The notes under the pieces were generated by a model, which saw only the letters and a list, made by a program, of their open reading frames with translations, had not been told where the DNA came from and did no database searches. Below are positions 11,760 through 22,484 of a stretch of DNA of 64,000 nucleotides, piece after piece. Position 1 is the stretch's first letter, and every line of letters begins with the position of its first letter. Location of the stretch: assembly GCF_016808095.1 (NCBI RefSeq), contig NC_068980.1, forward strand, positions 14,821,388-14,885,387, read 5' to 3'. The DNA comes from Vigna angularis. Taxonomy: Eukaryota > Streptophyta > Magnoliopsida > Fabales > Fabaceae. The position numbers and the translations under genes are program-made.

Positions 11760-12074
11760 GCAATTTTACTAGTTAGTGCTGTAGTTATTAGTGTTGTATA
11801 GTTAGTGCAGTTCTTGGTTAAAATTAGTATAATTCAGTTCAAAATTAGTATAGTTCAGTTCAAAATTAGTATAGTTAGTAGTTCAGTTCAGTTTATTTTG
11901 TAGTTTAGTACAGTTTAGTATAGTTCAGTTCAGTACAGTTTAATAAAACAAAATATAGTTCAATTCAGTTTTTCTGAACTATTTTTTAGTGCAGTTCAGT
12001 TTTTCTGAACTAGTTTTTAGTTCAATACAGTTTTTAGTAGTGCAGTGCAATTTAGTTTGATTTGTCCACCCCTA
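11760..12074. repeat. Right subterminal repeats of hAT-P
   Basis: Many copies of (a)gttcagttca, agttagtatag and aaaattagtatag, in direct and inverted form, lead to the right terminus ...gtccacccct a. Such arrays are typical transposase-binding regions of hAT elements. Confidence 0.75.
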
Positions 12075-12495
12075 CCTACTACTCCTCACCACATGGATTA
12101 ATCCCTCTACTTGAGTATGATTAGCCATTGGAGTTTCAGAATGACCCCCAAGACTAAGCTCCTACTTTCATTCTAAAACACTAAGGATCTCACCAAGAGA
12201 TCCTACACAGATGGAACTTGATTTACAACTTGGATCATACTTTCATCACTTTATAATCATATACTTTCTGCCACAATCAACATATACACAATCTCAACAA
12301 TATACATTACTCACCACTCACAAATTATAAAAATAACATCTCCACAATTGAATCTAAGTTAATCCATATCAAGAACCAAACAGCTCCAACTAACCCATAA
12401 CAGCTCATAAAATGCATCAATTTATACATACCTACAAGTAATATAATTATTGATTAACACTCACGTTTCAATATAAGAAACAACTATCCTTACTT

Positions 12496-12545
<50 letters not shown>

Positions 12546-12928
12546 CACGTACAATATCTTGTAAATATACATATTTATATTATATTAGAAGCATATCAAA
12601 CTCTCTTTTCAGGCACCTATTTTGCTGCAATCAAGGCTACTCTGGATTCTAAATTATCATAACTAACTGCCCACCCTGTAAATCATAAAGTGCAAAATGG
12701 ATATTGGAGTTATTGTTTGGAAATACCAACACACCATTAAACTAATATATATATATATATATATATAGTAAGTATTTTATCTTATAAATATATATATTTA
12801 CATTATATTATTATATATATATATATATATGATACGTAACGTTATAAATATATATTTTTATATTATATTAAACTAATATATATATATATATACATATATA
12901 TATTATATTAAACTAATATATATTATAT

Positions 12929-12975
<47 letters not shown>

Positions 12976-14165
12976 GGATCCTTACTTTAAATTCTAAACA
13001 CACAATGACTGATTTCCTAAAATTATAATTGACTAGAAATTAACACATGATAACTTTATGCATCTACAATCAACTTGTTTTATTTTATTTTCATTCTAGT
13101 AGAGATCTTTCTTTACCCCAATTGGTCACCGTAGCGGACCCAGATGTCTGAACGCATCAAACTCACCTTCGACGCCAGCACATATGACTAGTCACAACTG
13201 ACTGGACCAGGCTAGGGCTGCTCTATGATCAGGGATGTGCTAACTCAGGTTTTTAAGGTTCCTCTATCCTACAAACAAAGAAAGGCTCTCAATAATTAAC
13301 AATTAATTTATTTAAATTATCTACTATGTTCTCTTATGCTCTAAATCTGAAATGCCTAATTTTAATATTTTCACTTCCTCTCACAGCAACCTCAAACAGT
13401 ACTTGTACATCTATTTAATACCCATATACATGCTATTACAGAACCCTTACTCCAGACCTTCCAACAAGATCAATTTCAGCCAACAAACTCATTCAAAACA
13501 GATTAAATTCATCACATCACAACATGCACAATTTCACAGTTTCAATTATAACACCCAATACAATAAAAGTCATAAAACAGTTTCACAAGAGTACACCAGT
13601 TCAACATTCATATGCATATATTTTTATAAAATAAATTCATACAAAAATAATTAGCTCCCCTTACCTGGAAAGCTTAACAGTACCACTCCTAGGAACGCTC
13701 TAGCAGTACCTCCTCACAGAGGCGAGTTTGACAGCACCTATAAGCCACCAAAAATTGGTGTAGAGCACATTTCTTAGAGTTGGAAGGGACAAAGAAACTA
13801 AAGGAAACGCTACCAGTAACAGGAAACCAACAAGTTGCATGGCTTAGGTTCAAGAACGGTTGAAGAAAAGGAAAAAAAAACACTTACCGGTCGGAATGGA
13901 AAAACGTTCGGTTCAAACTGAAGCCCTTGGTGCAGCGAGCGCGGAAACACCTTCAAATCAAAATTTGATCGGTTCAGTGAAGAGAAAATCTAGAGAGAAG
14001 GCAGAGAGAATTTTAGGGCAAGGGTTTTAGAGAGAGAAAGAAAGCTGGCAAAATGAAGGAATTCTGATTTTTAGAAAACCCCTTCCTAAGGTCATGGGTC
14101 CTTAGCTTATGGGCTGACTGCCTCAACATAAGGCCCAATAACCTTATTATTTTCAGGCTCTTACA
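12075..14165 (-). repeat. 3' LTR of D, second part
   Basis: Resumes the LTR after hAT-P with the second copy of the 8-bp duplication (12075-12082) and matches 19540-21515 of the other LTR to the TTACA end. It contains several (AT)n runs (12500-12543, 12748-12768, 12812-12830, 12872-12990) that differ in length from the other LTR. Confidence 0.95.
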
Positions 14166-14174
14166 TTCTCCCCA
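14166..14174 (-). promoter_or_regulatory. Polypurine tract of D
   Basis: On the minus strand TGGGGAGAA directly precedes the LTR start TGTAAGAGCC. This is the expected plus-strand primer for reverse transcription and fixes the element's orientation. Confidence 0.85.
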
Positions 14175-14187
14175 ACAAATAAAATTT

Positions 14188-15648
14188 TCATCCTCGAAAA
14201 TAAAACTTACTAGGAAATAGATGAGGGTAAGACTCTCGCATCTCTTCCTCCAATTCCAAGGTTGAGTCACCCGTTCTATCATCCCAGATGACCTTGACGA
14301 GTCTGGTACTCTTACCTTGAGGCCGTTTGGTTTGTCTTTCTTCCATTCTAATTGGTTGTACCTCCATGGACAAGTCTTCTCTAACTTGGACATCTTCCGC
14401 TTCTAGGACATGAGATGAATATGGTACATATCTCCTAAGATGTGAGACGTGAAACACCGGGTGAAAATTAGCCAGCTGAGGTGGCATGGCTATCTCATAT
14501 GCAACTGGCCTTATGCGCCTCGAGACCTGATAGGGACTAAGCTATCTGGGGGACAACTTCCTAGCTCGAATAGCTCTTCCCACACCAGTGGTAGGAGTCA
14601 CTCGGAGGAACACGTGATCCCCAACTGCAAACTCCAAGGGTTTCCGCCTCCGATCAGCATATGATTTCTGCCTGCTCTGAGATGCTCTCATCCTTTCTTA
14701 TATCAACTTCACCTTCTCTGTGGTCTGCTGCACTAACTCTGGCCCAGTCAATAATGATTCACCCTCCTGAAACCAACACAGAGGGGTTCTGCAGTGCCTC
14801 CCATACAAGACCTCAAATGGCCCCATACCAATACTAGCCTGGTAGCTGTTGTTATAAGTGAATTCTACCAATGGTAACACCTCATCCCAGGCTCCCAAAT
14901 GATCCAGTATACATGTTCTTAACAAATCTTCTAAGGACTGTATCGTTCTCTCAGAATGACCATCTGTTTGAGGATGGTAAGCTGAACTCATCTGTAGCCT
15001 GCTACCCATCTCACTCTGTAGTGTTTGCCAGAAACGGGAGGTGAATCTTGGGTCTCTATCTGACACAATACTAGAAGGTACTCCATGAAGCCTCACAATC
15101 TCCTTAACATATAAATGTGCCAATTTTGTCATAGACATTCTCAAGTCGATTGCCAAGAAGTGGGCGCTCTTGGTCAATCTGTCCATTATAACCCATATAG
15201 CATCATGCTTCCTGAAAGTGCGTGGTAAATGGGTAACAAAGTCCATGGCTATGTTATCCCATTTCCACTCCGGAATTTCCAATGGCTGCAACAGACCCCC
15301 AAGTCTCTGATGTTCCACTTTGGCCTTCTGGCAAGTTAGGCAGGAAGCAACAAATTGGGCTACGTCTTTCTTCATACCAGACCACCAGAATGACTTCTTG
15401 AGATCTTGGTACATTTTTGTCATACCTGGATGTATGCTAAAACAACTTCGGTGACTCTCCTCAAGTAATAGCCTCTTTAATTCTCCATCATTGGGAACAC
15501 ACGTCCTTCCCTTAAACCTCAAGAGACCATTTGTCCCTGTGTTTAAGTCCTTTCCCTTTTCTGTACCAATAAGAGCGGCTGATGTCCGAAGCTCGAGGTC
15601 TAACAAATGCCCTTCTTTAATACGCTCTATTAAGCTACAAGATATCAC
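14188..15648 (-). pseudogene. Integrase region of D, broken
   Basis: Minus-strand reading frames give the HHCC zinc finger ([19 protein letters not shown]), the catalytic core ([29 protein letters not shown]) and, after a break near 14700-14490, the C-terminal tail (HPVFHVSHLRRYVPY) ending in a chromodomain-like remnant (LELEEEMRESYPHLFP). The frame is split between 14698-15648 and 14188-14487, so no complete integrase can be made. Confidence 0.9.
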
Positions 15649-15699
15649 AAATTTACTGCATATAATACTGTCTGGCTCAACTTCAACCTAGAGTTCCAA

Positions 15700-17080
15700 A
15701 TCTTTGAAACTCTCTACCAATTTGAGCTCTCTGACCATTAAAGTGGACATGTGCACTGTCTTCCTGCTCAGGGCATCTGATACTACATTCGCCTTCCAGG
15801 ATGGTATAAAAGCTCAAAATCGTAGTCTTTGAGAAATTTCATCCATCTCCTCTATCTCATGTTCAACTCTTTCTGGTCAAAGAGGTACTTCAGACTTTTG
15901 TGGTCACTAAACACTCGGAATTGGGCACCATATAAATAATGCCTCCAAATCTTCAAGGCAAAGACAACTGCAGCTAACTCCAAGTCATGAGTGGGGTAAT
16001 TCTTCTCATGTACTTTGAGTTGTCTTGAGGCATAAGCAATCACTCGCTTCTCTTGCATTAGAACGCATCCCAATCCTTGATGAGAGGCGTCACAGTAAAC
16101 CTCAAAAGGTATACTTGTGTCTGGAATAACTAGCACTGGGGCGCTTTTCAACCTTTGCTTAAGCTCTTGGAAGCTAGTTTCACACTTTTTAGTCCAAACA
16201 AAAGGCTGATCTTTCTTGGTCAGTTGAGTCAATGGGGCTACTATCCTGGCAAAGTTCTCAATAAAGCGGCGATAATAGCCCGCCAAGCCTACAAAACTCC
16301 TAACCTCAGTGACTGTCTTTGGTCTTTCCCACTCCATCACAGCTTGTACCTTGGTTGGATCAACCGCAATTCCACCAGCTGAGATGACATGTCCCAAGAA
16401 ATGGACCTCTTCCATCCAGAACTCGCACTTAGATAGCTTGGAATACAACTTTCTCTCCCTCAATACCCCAAGCACTGTCCTCAAGTGATCTTCGTGTTCT
16501 TCTCGAGTCTTGGAATAGACGAGAATGTCGTCTATAAAGACTACGACAAACTTATCCAAGAATGGTCTAAATATCCGATTCATGTGGTCCATGAAGATGG
16601 CTGGAGCATTAGTCACACCAAAAGGCATAACCACATACTCATAGTGGCTATATCTGGATCTAAAAGCTGTCTTCTGTACATCGTCAGCCTTCACCAAAAT
16701 TTGATGGTATCCTGACCGCAAGTCTATCTTGGAGAACACTATAGCTCCATATAATTGATCCATCAGGTCATCTATCATTGGCAAGGGGTACTTGTTCTTA
16801 ATAGTGAGCTTGTTTAGTTGCCTGTAATCAACACATAGCCTAAAAGTTTCATCCTTCTTCTTCACCAACAAAACAGGCGCACCCCATGGTGAGACATTGG
16901 GTCTGATAAATTACTTCTCTAGCAGCTCTTCAATTTGCTTCTTCAACTCTGCTAACTCTGCTGGAGCCATCCGGTAAGAGGCTATAGAAATTGGTCCTAC
17001 TCTTGAGACCAAGTCTATAGAGAACTCTACCTCTCTCGGAGGAGGTAGACCAGGAACTTCTTCGGGGAACACATCTGGAA
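15700..17080 (-). pseudogene. Reverse transcriptase-RNase H region of D, broken
   Basis: The open part 15852-16871 carries RT motifs ([30 protein letters not shown]) and RNase H ([13 protein letters not shown]). It begins just after an in-frame TAA near 16910 at a position where element C has CAA, and ends at an in-frame TAG right after KELNMR, where related elements have CAG. Beyond that, the remainder of RNase H is visible but shifted. Both changes are C to T on the coding strand, as expected from decay of methylated DNA. Confidence 0.9.
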
Positions 17081-18766
17081 AGCATTCACCACCAAAAGGT
17101 CTCCATTAGCTGAAGGGTTCACGTCTGGAACTACGTCCCTGTGTGACATGATCAAGAAACAGAAAGCACCCTCTATAAGGTCTTGCCTCAACACACCAAA
17201 TGACAAGAGTAAGTTTTCCTCTTCATTAGGAATGATTAGCTTCTTTCCACCGCAGTCCAGGAGAACATGATTGGCAGTTAACTAATCCATTCCCAAGATT
17301 ACATCTAGCCCCTGCAGGGGTAAGCAGATAAGGTTCACTCTGAACCTGCGCCCTTCCACCTCAATAGGACATCTAGAACACACCTTAGACGTCCTCACTA
17401 ACCCCGCTGCTGGTGTAGATACCAACAGGTCGCACTAAAGCTCTTTGACAACCAAACTCAACCTCTCCACACAAGCCTCGGACAGAAAAGAATGTGTCGC
17501 CCCCGAATCAAACAAAGTCACACATGAAGCTCCAAATAACAAGCAGCTGCTAACTATCAGGTTACCTGCACTGGCTGCCTCAACTCCAGTCAAGGCGTAA
17601 ACTCTCCCTGTTGCTTGCGGCCTGACATTGCCACCTCTATGTACTACTCTCCCCGATGGGCGTGGCGATGGTCCTGTCCTCCTGACTGTAGGACAATCTC
17701 TAGCATAATGGTCGTCCCGTCTGCAGATGTTACACCTCTTGTACCCTATCAGCTGAGGGCACGCAGACTGGAGGTGTGGTCCCCCACACATGAAGCATCG
17801 GACTGGGCTGGCAAAACTGGATTGCCCCTGCTATACTGAAGGCTGAGATGATGAACCCCTGGACCCAGAAAAGGTAGGTCTAGAGAAAGGGGTCGTCCTA
17901 AAGCTGGATCCACCCCTCGATACTGCAGGTCCTCCAACCCTTAGTGGTTGGATCCGCTGATTCTGTGGCCTTTCTGGTTCTCCCTTGGTCTTCTCCATAT
18001 CACGGGCCATCTCCACTAAAGCGGAGAACTCTCTGATGCGCAACCCCTTCACCAACAACTTTATATCCTTCCTCAGCCCATTTTCAAATTTCCTGCACTG
18101 CCAGTCTTCATCTACCGTCATGGTGTTGAAGCGGAGAAGGTGTTTGAATCGATCCGCATACTTAGAAACTGATCTGTTGCCTTGTGCTAGCTCCAGAAAC
18201 TCCACTTCTTTTGCAAATCTCACACTGTCTGGAAAGTATTCAGTGTAAAATTTGGTCCTGAATAACTCCCAGGTAATAGGAGTCTCTCTTCTAGTCAAGA
18301 TCATCTTCATGCTATTCCACCAATGGTCATCTTCTCCTCTTAGCAAATACTGGGTGTAGGCCAGTTTTCTCTCATCAGGACACCTTTTCGCCTCAAAGAT
18401 ACGTTCCATGTCTTGGAACCAGTGATCAGCTTCATCAAGACTGCACTTTCCATTAAACCTGGCTGGATGGTGTTGGAGAAAACTCTCCAAGGTCCACTCT
18501 TGAGTTGGAGCAGCAGATGAGGTAGCACTGGGAGTGGGTACACCTCTAGCCAGCATCTGCATGAGTTGTCTTTGGGTGTTATCAGTCTCCATCCTTGCAT
18601 TGTCAACTGACACCCTTGCAGCTTCTAAACTTTGTAGAGCAATGGTGTTTTGTTGCACTAAGGCAGCATTCTGCTGCTGCAGTGCCTCAAGTATGGCCTT
18701 CAGTCGAGCATTGGACTCAAAGGGCTCCGACTGAGGAGGTGGAGGAGGAGGAAGCCTAGGTGCCAT
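17081..18766 (-). pseudogene. Gag and protease region of D, broken
   Basis: The 311-aa frame 17831-18766 is the Gag start (MAPRLPPPPP, a proline-rich and glutamine-rich coiled segment, then the capsid with FLQHHPARFNG and LRGEDDHWW). The next frame, 17435-17791, has two zinc-knuckle-like motifs (one CNICRRDDHYARDC) and the protease site [10 protein letters not shown]. Frameshifts near 17800 and 17430 separate the parts. Confidence 0.9.
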
Positions 18767-18902
18767 CTTTTCTGCTCACATAGCGAGAAAAGACCATCAG
18801 TCCATTCAAAGAAATAAGGACGATTAACCTAACATGATTAAGAGTACACAAGTACAAGCCATGCATACACACAACCTACGAGATGTTCTTAGGAAAGAAA
18901 CT

Positions 18903-18914
18903 ACTCTGATACCA
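18903..18914 (-). promoter_or_regulatory. Primer binding site of D (tRNA-iMet)
   Basis: On the minus strand TGGTATCAGAGT follows the end of the 5' LTR after a 4-nt spacer. It is complementary to the 3' end of plant initiator tRNA-Met, with one mismatch at the last base. Confidence 0.93.
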
Positions 18915-18918
18915 TAAA

Positions 18919-19964
18919 TGTGACATCCCAAATATATAACAGATATATATATGCAAAGACATCACCAATTTATAATATTAGAAAGCAGTTAAGAGATGTA
19001 CTTAAAGTATTATAGGATTACAGTCTTCTAGAATTTACTAAGAAATTAAAACTTCAAGCACTAGAGTATTCCAAAATATGTCCAGAATTTGAAACTTAAA
19101 ACATAACAAGGTTCTTCAAAATGACATAAGAGAACTAAGAGTTCCTAGTGAGTCTAAGCTGCATCATCATCTTCATTTCTCTCCAATGTTGCCTCCAAAG
19201 AAACCTCATCTTCCTCTGCTCACATCCAAGTGGATGATCATTGCAAAAGAAAACATATACAACAAGCACATAAACAAGCAAGGGTGAGCTAATTATATAA
19301 AAGCATGCATCATATCAAGCACATAACATACCTGAGTTAACTTAAATCAAAGAAGTTTAAGGCATACATCCTAGCATGTTATCTTCTAGACTTGACTCGT
19401 CCAGACTTTAGAATGATAGTCGAGCTATGACGGGTCCTGCACTCGTGGTGACTTATGAAACTTGGGTTCCCCACCCTGCCACACTTACGAGGTTAGCCTG
19501 TTCCGGGCCTGAGGCATACTGGAAGCCCCCAAGACTAAGACCTCCTGCTACTCCTCACTACATGGATTAATCCCTCTACTTGAGTATGATTAGCCATTGG
19601 AGTTTCAGAATGACCCCCAAGACTAAGCTCCGACTTTCATTCTAAAACACTAAGGATCTCACTAAGAGATCCTACACAGATGGAACTTGATTTACAACTT
19701 GGATCATACTTTCATCACTTTATAATCATATACTTTCTGCCACAATCAACATATACACAATCTCAACAATATACATTACTCACCACTCACAAATTATAAA
19801 AATAACATGTCCACAATTGAATCTAAGTTAATCCATACCAAGAACCAAACCGCTCCAACTAACCCATAACAGCTCATAAAATGCATCAATTTATACATAC
19901 CTACAAGTAATATAATTATTGATTAACACTCACGTTTCAATATAAGAAACAACTATCCTTACTT

Positions 19965-20036
<72 letters not shown>

Positions 20037-20233
20037 CACGTACAGTATCTTGTAAATATACATATTTATATTATATTAGAAGCATATCAAACTCTTTCTT
20101 CAGGCACCTGTTTTGCTGCAATCAAGGCTACTTTGGATTCTAAATTAATCATAACTAACTGCCGACCGTATAAATCATAAAGTGCAAAATGGATATTGGA
20201 GTTATTGTTTGGAAATACCAACGCACCACTAAA

Positions 20234-20318
<85 letters not shown>

Positions 20319-21515
20319 TTATATATGAATCCTTACTTTAAATTCCAAACGCACAGTGATTGATTTCCTAAAATTATAATTGATTAGAAATTAACACATG
20401 ATAACTTTATGCATCTACAATACACTTGTTTTATTTTATTTTCATCCTAGTAGAGATCTTTCTTTACCCCAATTGGTCATCGGAGAGGACCCAGATGTCT
20501 GAACGCATCAAACGCACCTTCGACGCCAACACATATGACTAGTACAACTGACTGGACCAGCCTAGGGCTGCTCTATGATCAGGGATGTGCCAACTCAGGT
20601 TGTTAAGGTTCCTCTATCCTACCAACAAAGAAATGCTCTCAATAATTAACAATTAATTTATTTAAATTATCTACTCTGTTCTTTTATGTTCTAAATCTGA
20701 AATGCCTAATTTTAATATTTTCACTTTCTCTCACAGCAACCTCAAACAGTACCTGTACATCTATTTAATACCCATATACATGCAATTACAGAACCCGTAC
20801 TCCAGACCTTCCAACAAGATCAATTTCAACCAACAAACTCATTCAAAACAGATTAAATTCATCACATCACAACATGCACAATTTCACAGTTTCAGTTATA
20901 ACACCCAATACAATAAAAGTTATAAAACAGTTTCACAAGAGCACACCAGTTCAACATTCATATGCATATATTTTTATAAAATAAATTCATACAAAAATAA
21001 TTAGCTCCCCTTACCTGGAAAGCTTAACAGTACCACTCCTAGGAACGCTCTAGCAGTACCTCCTCACAGAGGCGAGTTTGACAGCACCTATAAGCCATTA
21101 AAAATTGGTGCAGAGCACATTTCTTAGAGTTGGAAGGGACAGAGAAACTAACGAAAAAGCTACCAGTAACATGCAACTAGCAAGTTGCATGGCTTAGGTT
21201 CAAGAACGGTTGAAGAAAAGGAAAAAAAAACACTTACCGGTCGGAATGAAAAAACGTTCGGTTCAAACTGAAGCCCTTGGTGCAGCGAGCGCGGAAACAC
21301 CTTCAAATCAAAATTTGATCGGTTCAGTGAAGAGAAAATCTAGAGAGAAGGCAGAGAGAATTTTAGGGCAAAGGTTTTAGAGAGAGAAAGAAAGCTGACA
21401 AAATGAAGGAATTCTGATTTTTAAAAAACCCCTTCCTAAGATCATGGGTCCTTAGCTTATGAACTGATTGTCTCAACATAAGGCCCAATAGCCTTATTAA
21501 TTTGAGGCTCTTACA
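18919..21515 (-). repeat. 5' LTR of D (2.6 kb)
   Basis: Uninterrupted LTR, TG...CA ended in the element's sense, followed by TSD TAATA at 21516-21520. Two long (AT)n tracts lie at 19970-20033 and 20237-20313. A minus-strand AGGTAAGGG at 21008-21016 is a strong splice-donor match (see findings). The open 100-codon frames at 13352 and 20702 are the same LTR segment in the two copies and carry no protein-family signal. Confidence 0.95.
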
Positions 21516-21978
21516 TAATATCATGTGTAAAAATAATAATTTTTAATTTGAGAGGAATAGAAAACAAAGAAAATTCAACGTTGAGAAGGGAGAAACATTC
21601 AAAACCGTGGATCATGTCAACGAATTACTTTCAATAACCAAATCTAACATCATCATCATGTTAGTAAAAGATTGCCACAACACAAACTTAATCCTAAGTT
21701 ATTGTCAAGAATAATCACATTAAAGGACCAACGAATTCTTTACCAGTCGCATTTATTTACTTAAAATAATTTTATTTAGTATAAGACGAAGAAGTGTTGT
21801 TTGTATATTTCTCAAAATTATATAAAATTATTATAAATTCAAGTATAGAAAATTCTCACGTTTAATTAAAATAAGAAAATTGATTATAAAAAACTACGAT
21901 TTTAAAATTTGAATGGAAACTTACTCATCAATGTTAAATATATTATTAGTATGATATAATGACCTATTATTTAATTAT
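21516..21978. other. AT-rich intergenic DNA
   Basis: Apart from the TSD copy at 21516-21520 I see no gene, repeat or conserved signal in this stretch. Confidence 0.6.
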
Positions 21979-22167
21979 GAATAATAATACTTTAACAACA
22001 TCTCTTTAACAACATTTTAACATCATTTACGTATCATTTTGTGATTGGTCTAAAATTACTATATAATCAATAATAATAATCATAAATACTAACATGGACC
22101 AGTCACATAATGACATATAAATAATATTAAAATGTTATAAAAAAATGTTCTTAAAATATTATTATCC
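21979..22167. mobile_element. MITE with ~70-bp TIRs and 9-bp TSD (Mutator-like)
   Basis: A 189-bp fold-back unit: the left arm GAATAATAATACTTTAACAA and the right arm read on the other strand GGATAATAATATTTTAAGAA stay similar for about 70 bp, meeting at gattggtc/gactggtc. It is bounded by TTTAATTAT at 21970-21978 and again at 22168-22176, a 9-bp duplication characteristic of Mutator-type insertion. It sits about 320 bp upstream of the Yippee start codon, in the likely promoter. Confidence 0.88.
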
Positions 22168-22484
22168 TTTAATTATTTATCAGTAACCTTCATGAACCAA
22201 TTGGTAACAAATTTGGAGTCAGAGTACTGAAAACTAAAACTTGCGAGTACGGTGGTCGTAATAGACACCTATTAACTATAAGAGATATTAATTAATTCAG
22301 AAAAAATAATATTAATATTAATATTTTTATTTTTATCTTCTAGACCAACACGTGTCCCTTTGAAGAGCAAGTTTCCAGAGAAAGAGGCACTTGGATTGTC
22401 GTTTCTGTTCCCATGAACCGCTATGAGCAATAGAAGCAAGTGACGGTGGTGACACAAGAAAACAACAGAGAAAGCAGAAAGAAT

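Larger units (their letters stand above)
7343..12074 (+). mobile_element. hAT-like non-autonomous element hAT-P carrying host gene fragments (Pack-type)
   Basis: The 4,732-bp insert interrupts the D LTR. The flanks are 8-bp duplications, cttactac (7335-7342) and cctactac (12075-12082), one mismatch apart; the intact LTR has cctgctac there. The ends are TAGGGCTAGG and, on the other strand, TAGGGGTGGA, a short imperfect TIR. An 8-bp TSD with short TIRs and TA/CAGT-rich subterminal repeats indicates the hAT superfamily. No transposase is encoded. Inside are spliced-gene remnants in the + orientation: TBC RabGAP exons, a Rab1-like exon and an AMP-binding enzyme exon, each flanked by AG and GT intron borders, so genomic copies were captured rather than mRNAs. 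Strand follows these exons. Superfamily is inferred; the insert boundaries are directly seen. Confidence 0.85.
6690..21515 (-). mobile_element. Ty3/gypsy element D (Tekay/Del-like), full length, decayed
   Basis: The element reads right to left. In its own sense the LTRs begin TGTAAGAGCC and end GGGATGTCACA; the copies are 18919-21515 (5' LTR) and 6690-14165 (3' LTR, split by hAT-P). The 5-bp target duplication TAATA is seen at 6685-6689 and 21516-21520. A tRNA-iMet PBS abuts the 5' LTR and a purine tract abuts the 3' LTR. Without the nested insert it is about 10.1 kb. Gag, protease, RT, RNase H and integrase are all recognisable but broken. RT and Gag closely resemble those of element C, and remnants of an integrase-tail chromodomain (ending ...ESYPHLFP) support the Tekay/Del clade. 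Confidence 0.95.

Noticed and set aside
13352..13654. 100-codon ORF present in both LTRs of D (also 20702-21004)
   Set aside because: It is conserved only because LTR copies are duplicates; no family motif, biased composition, + strand opposite to the element.
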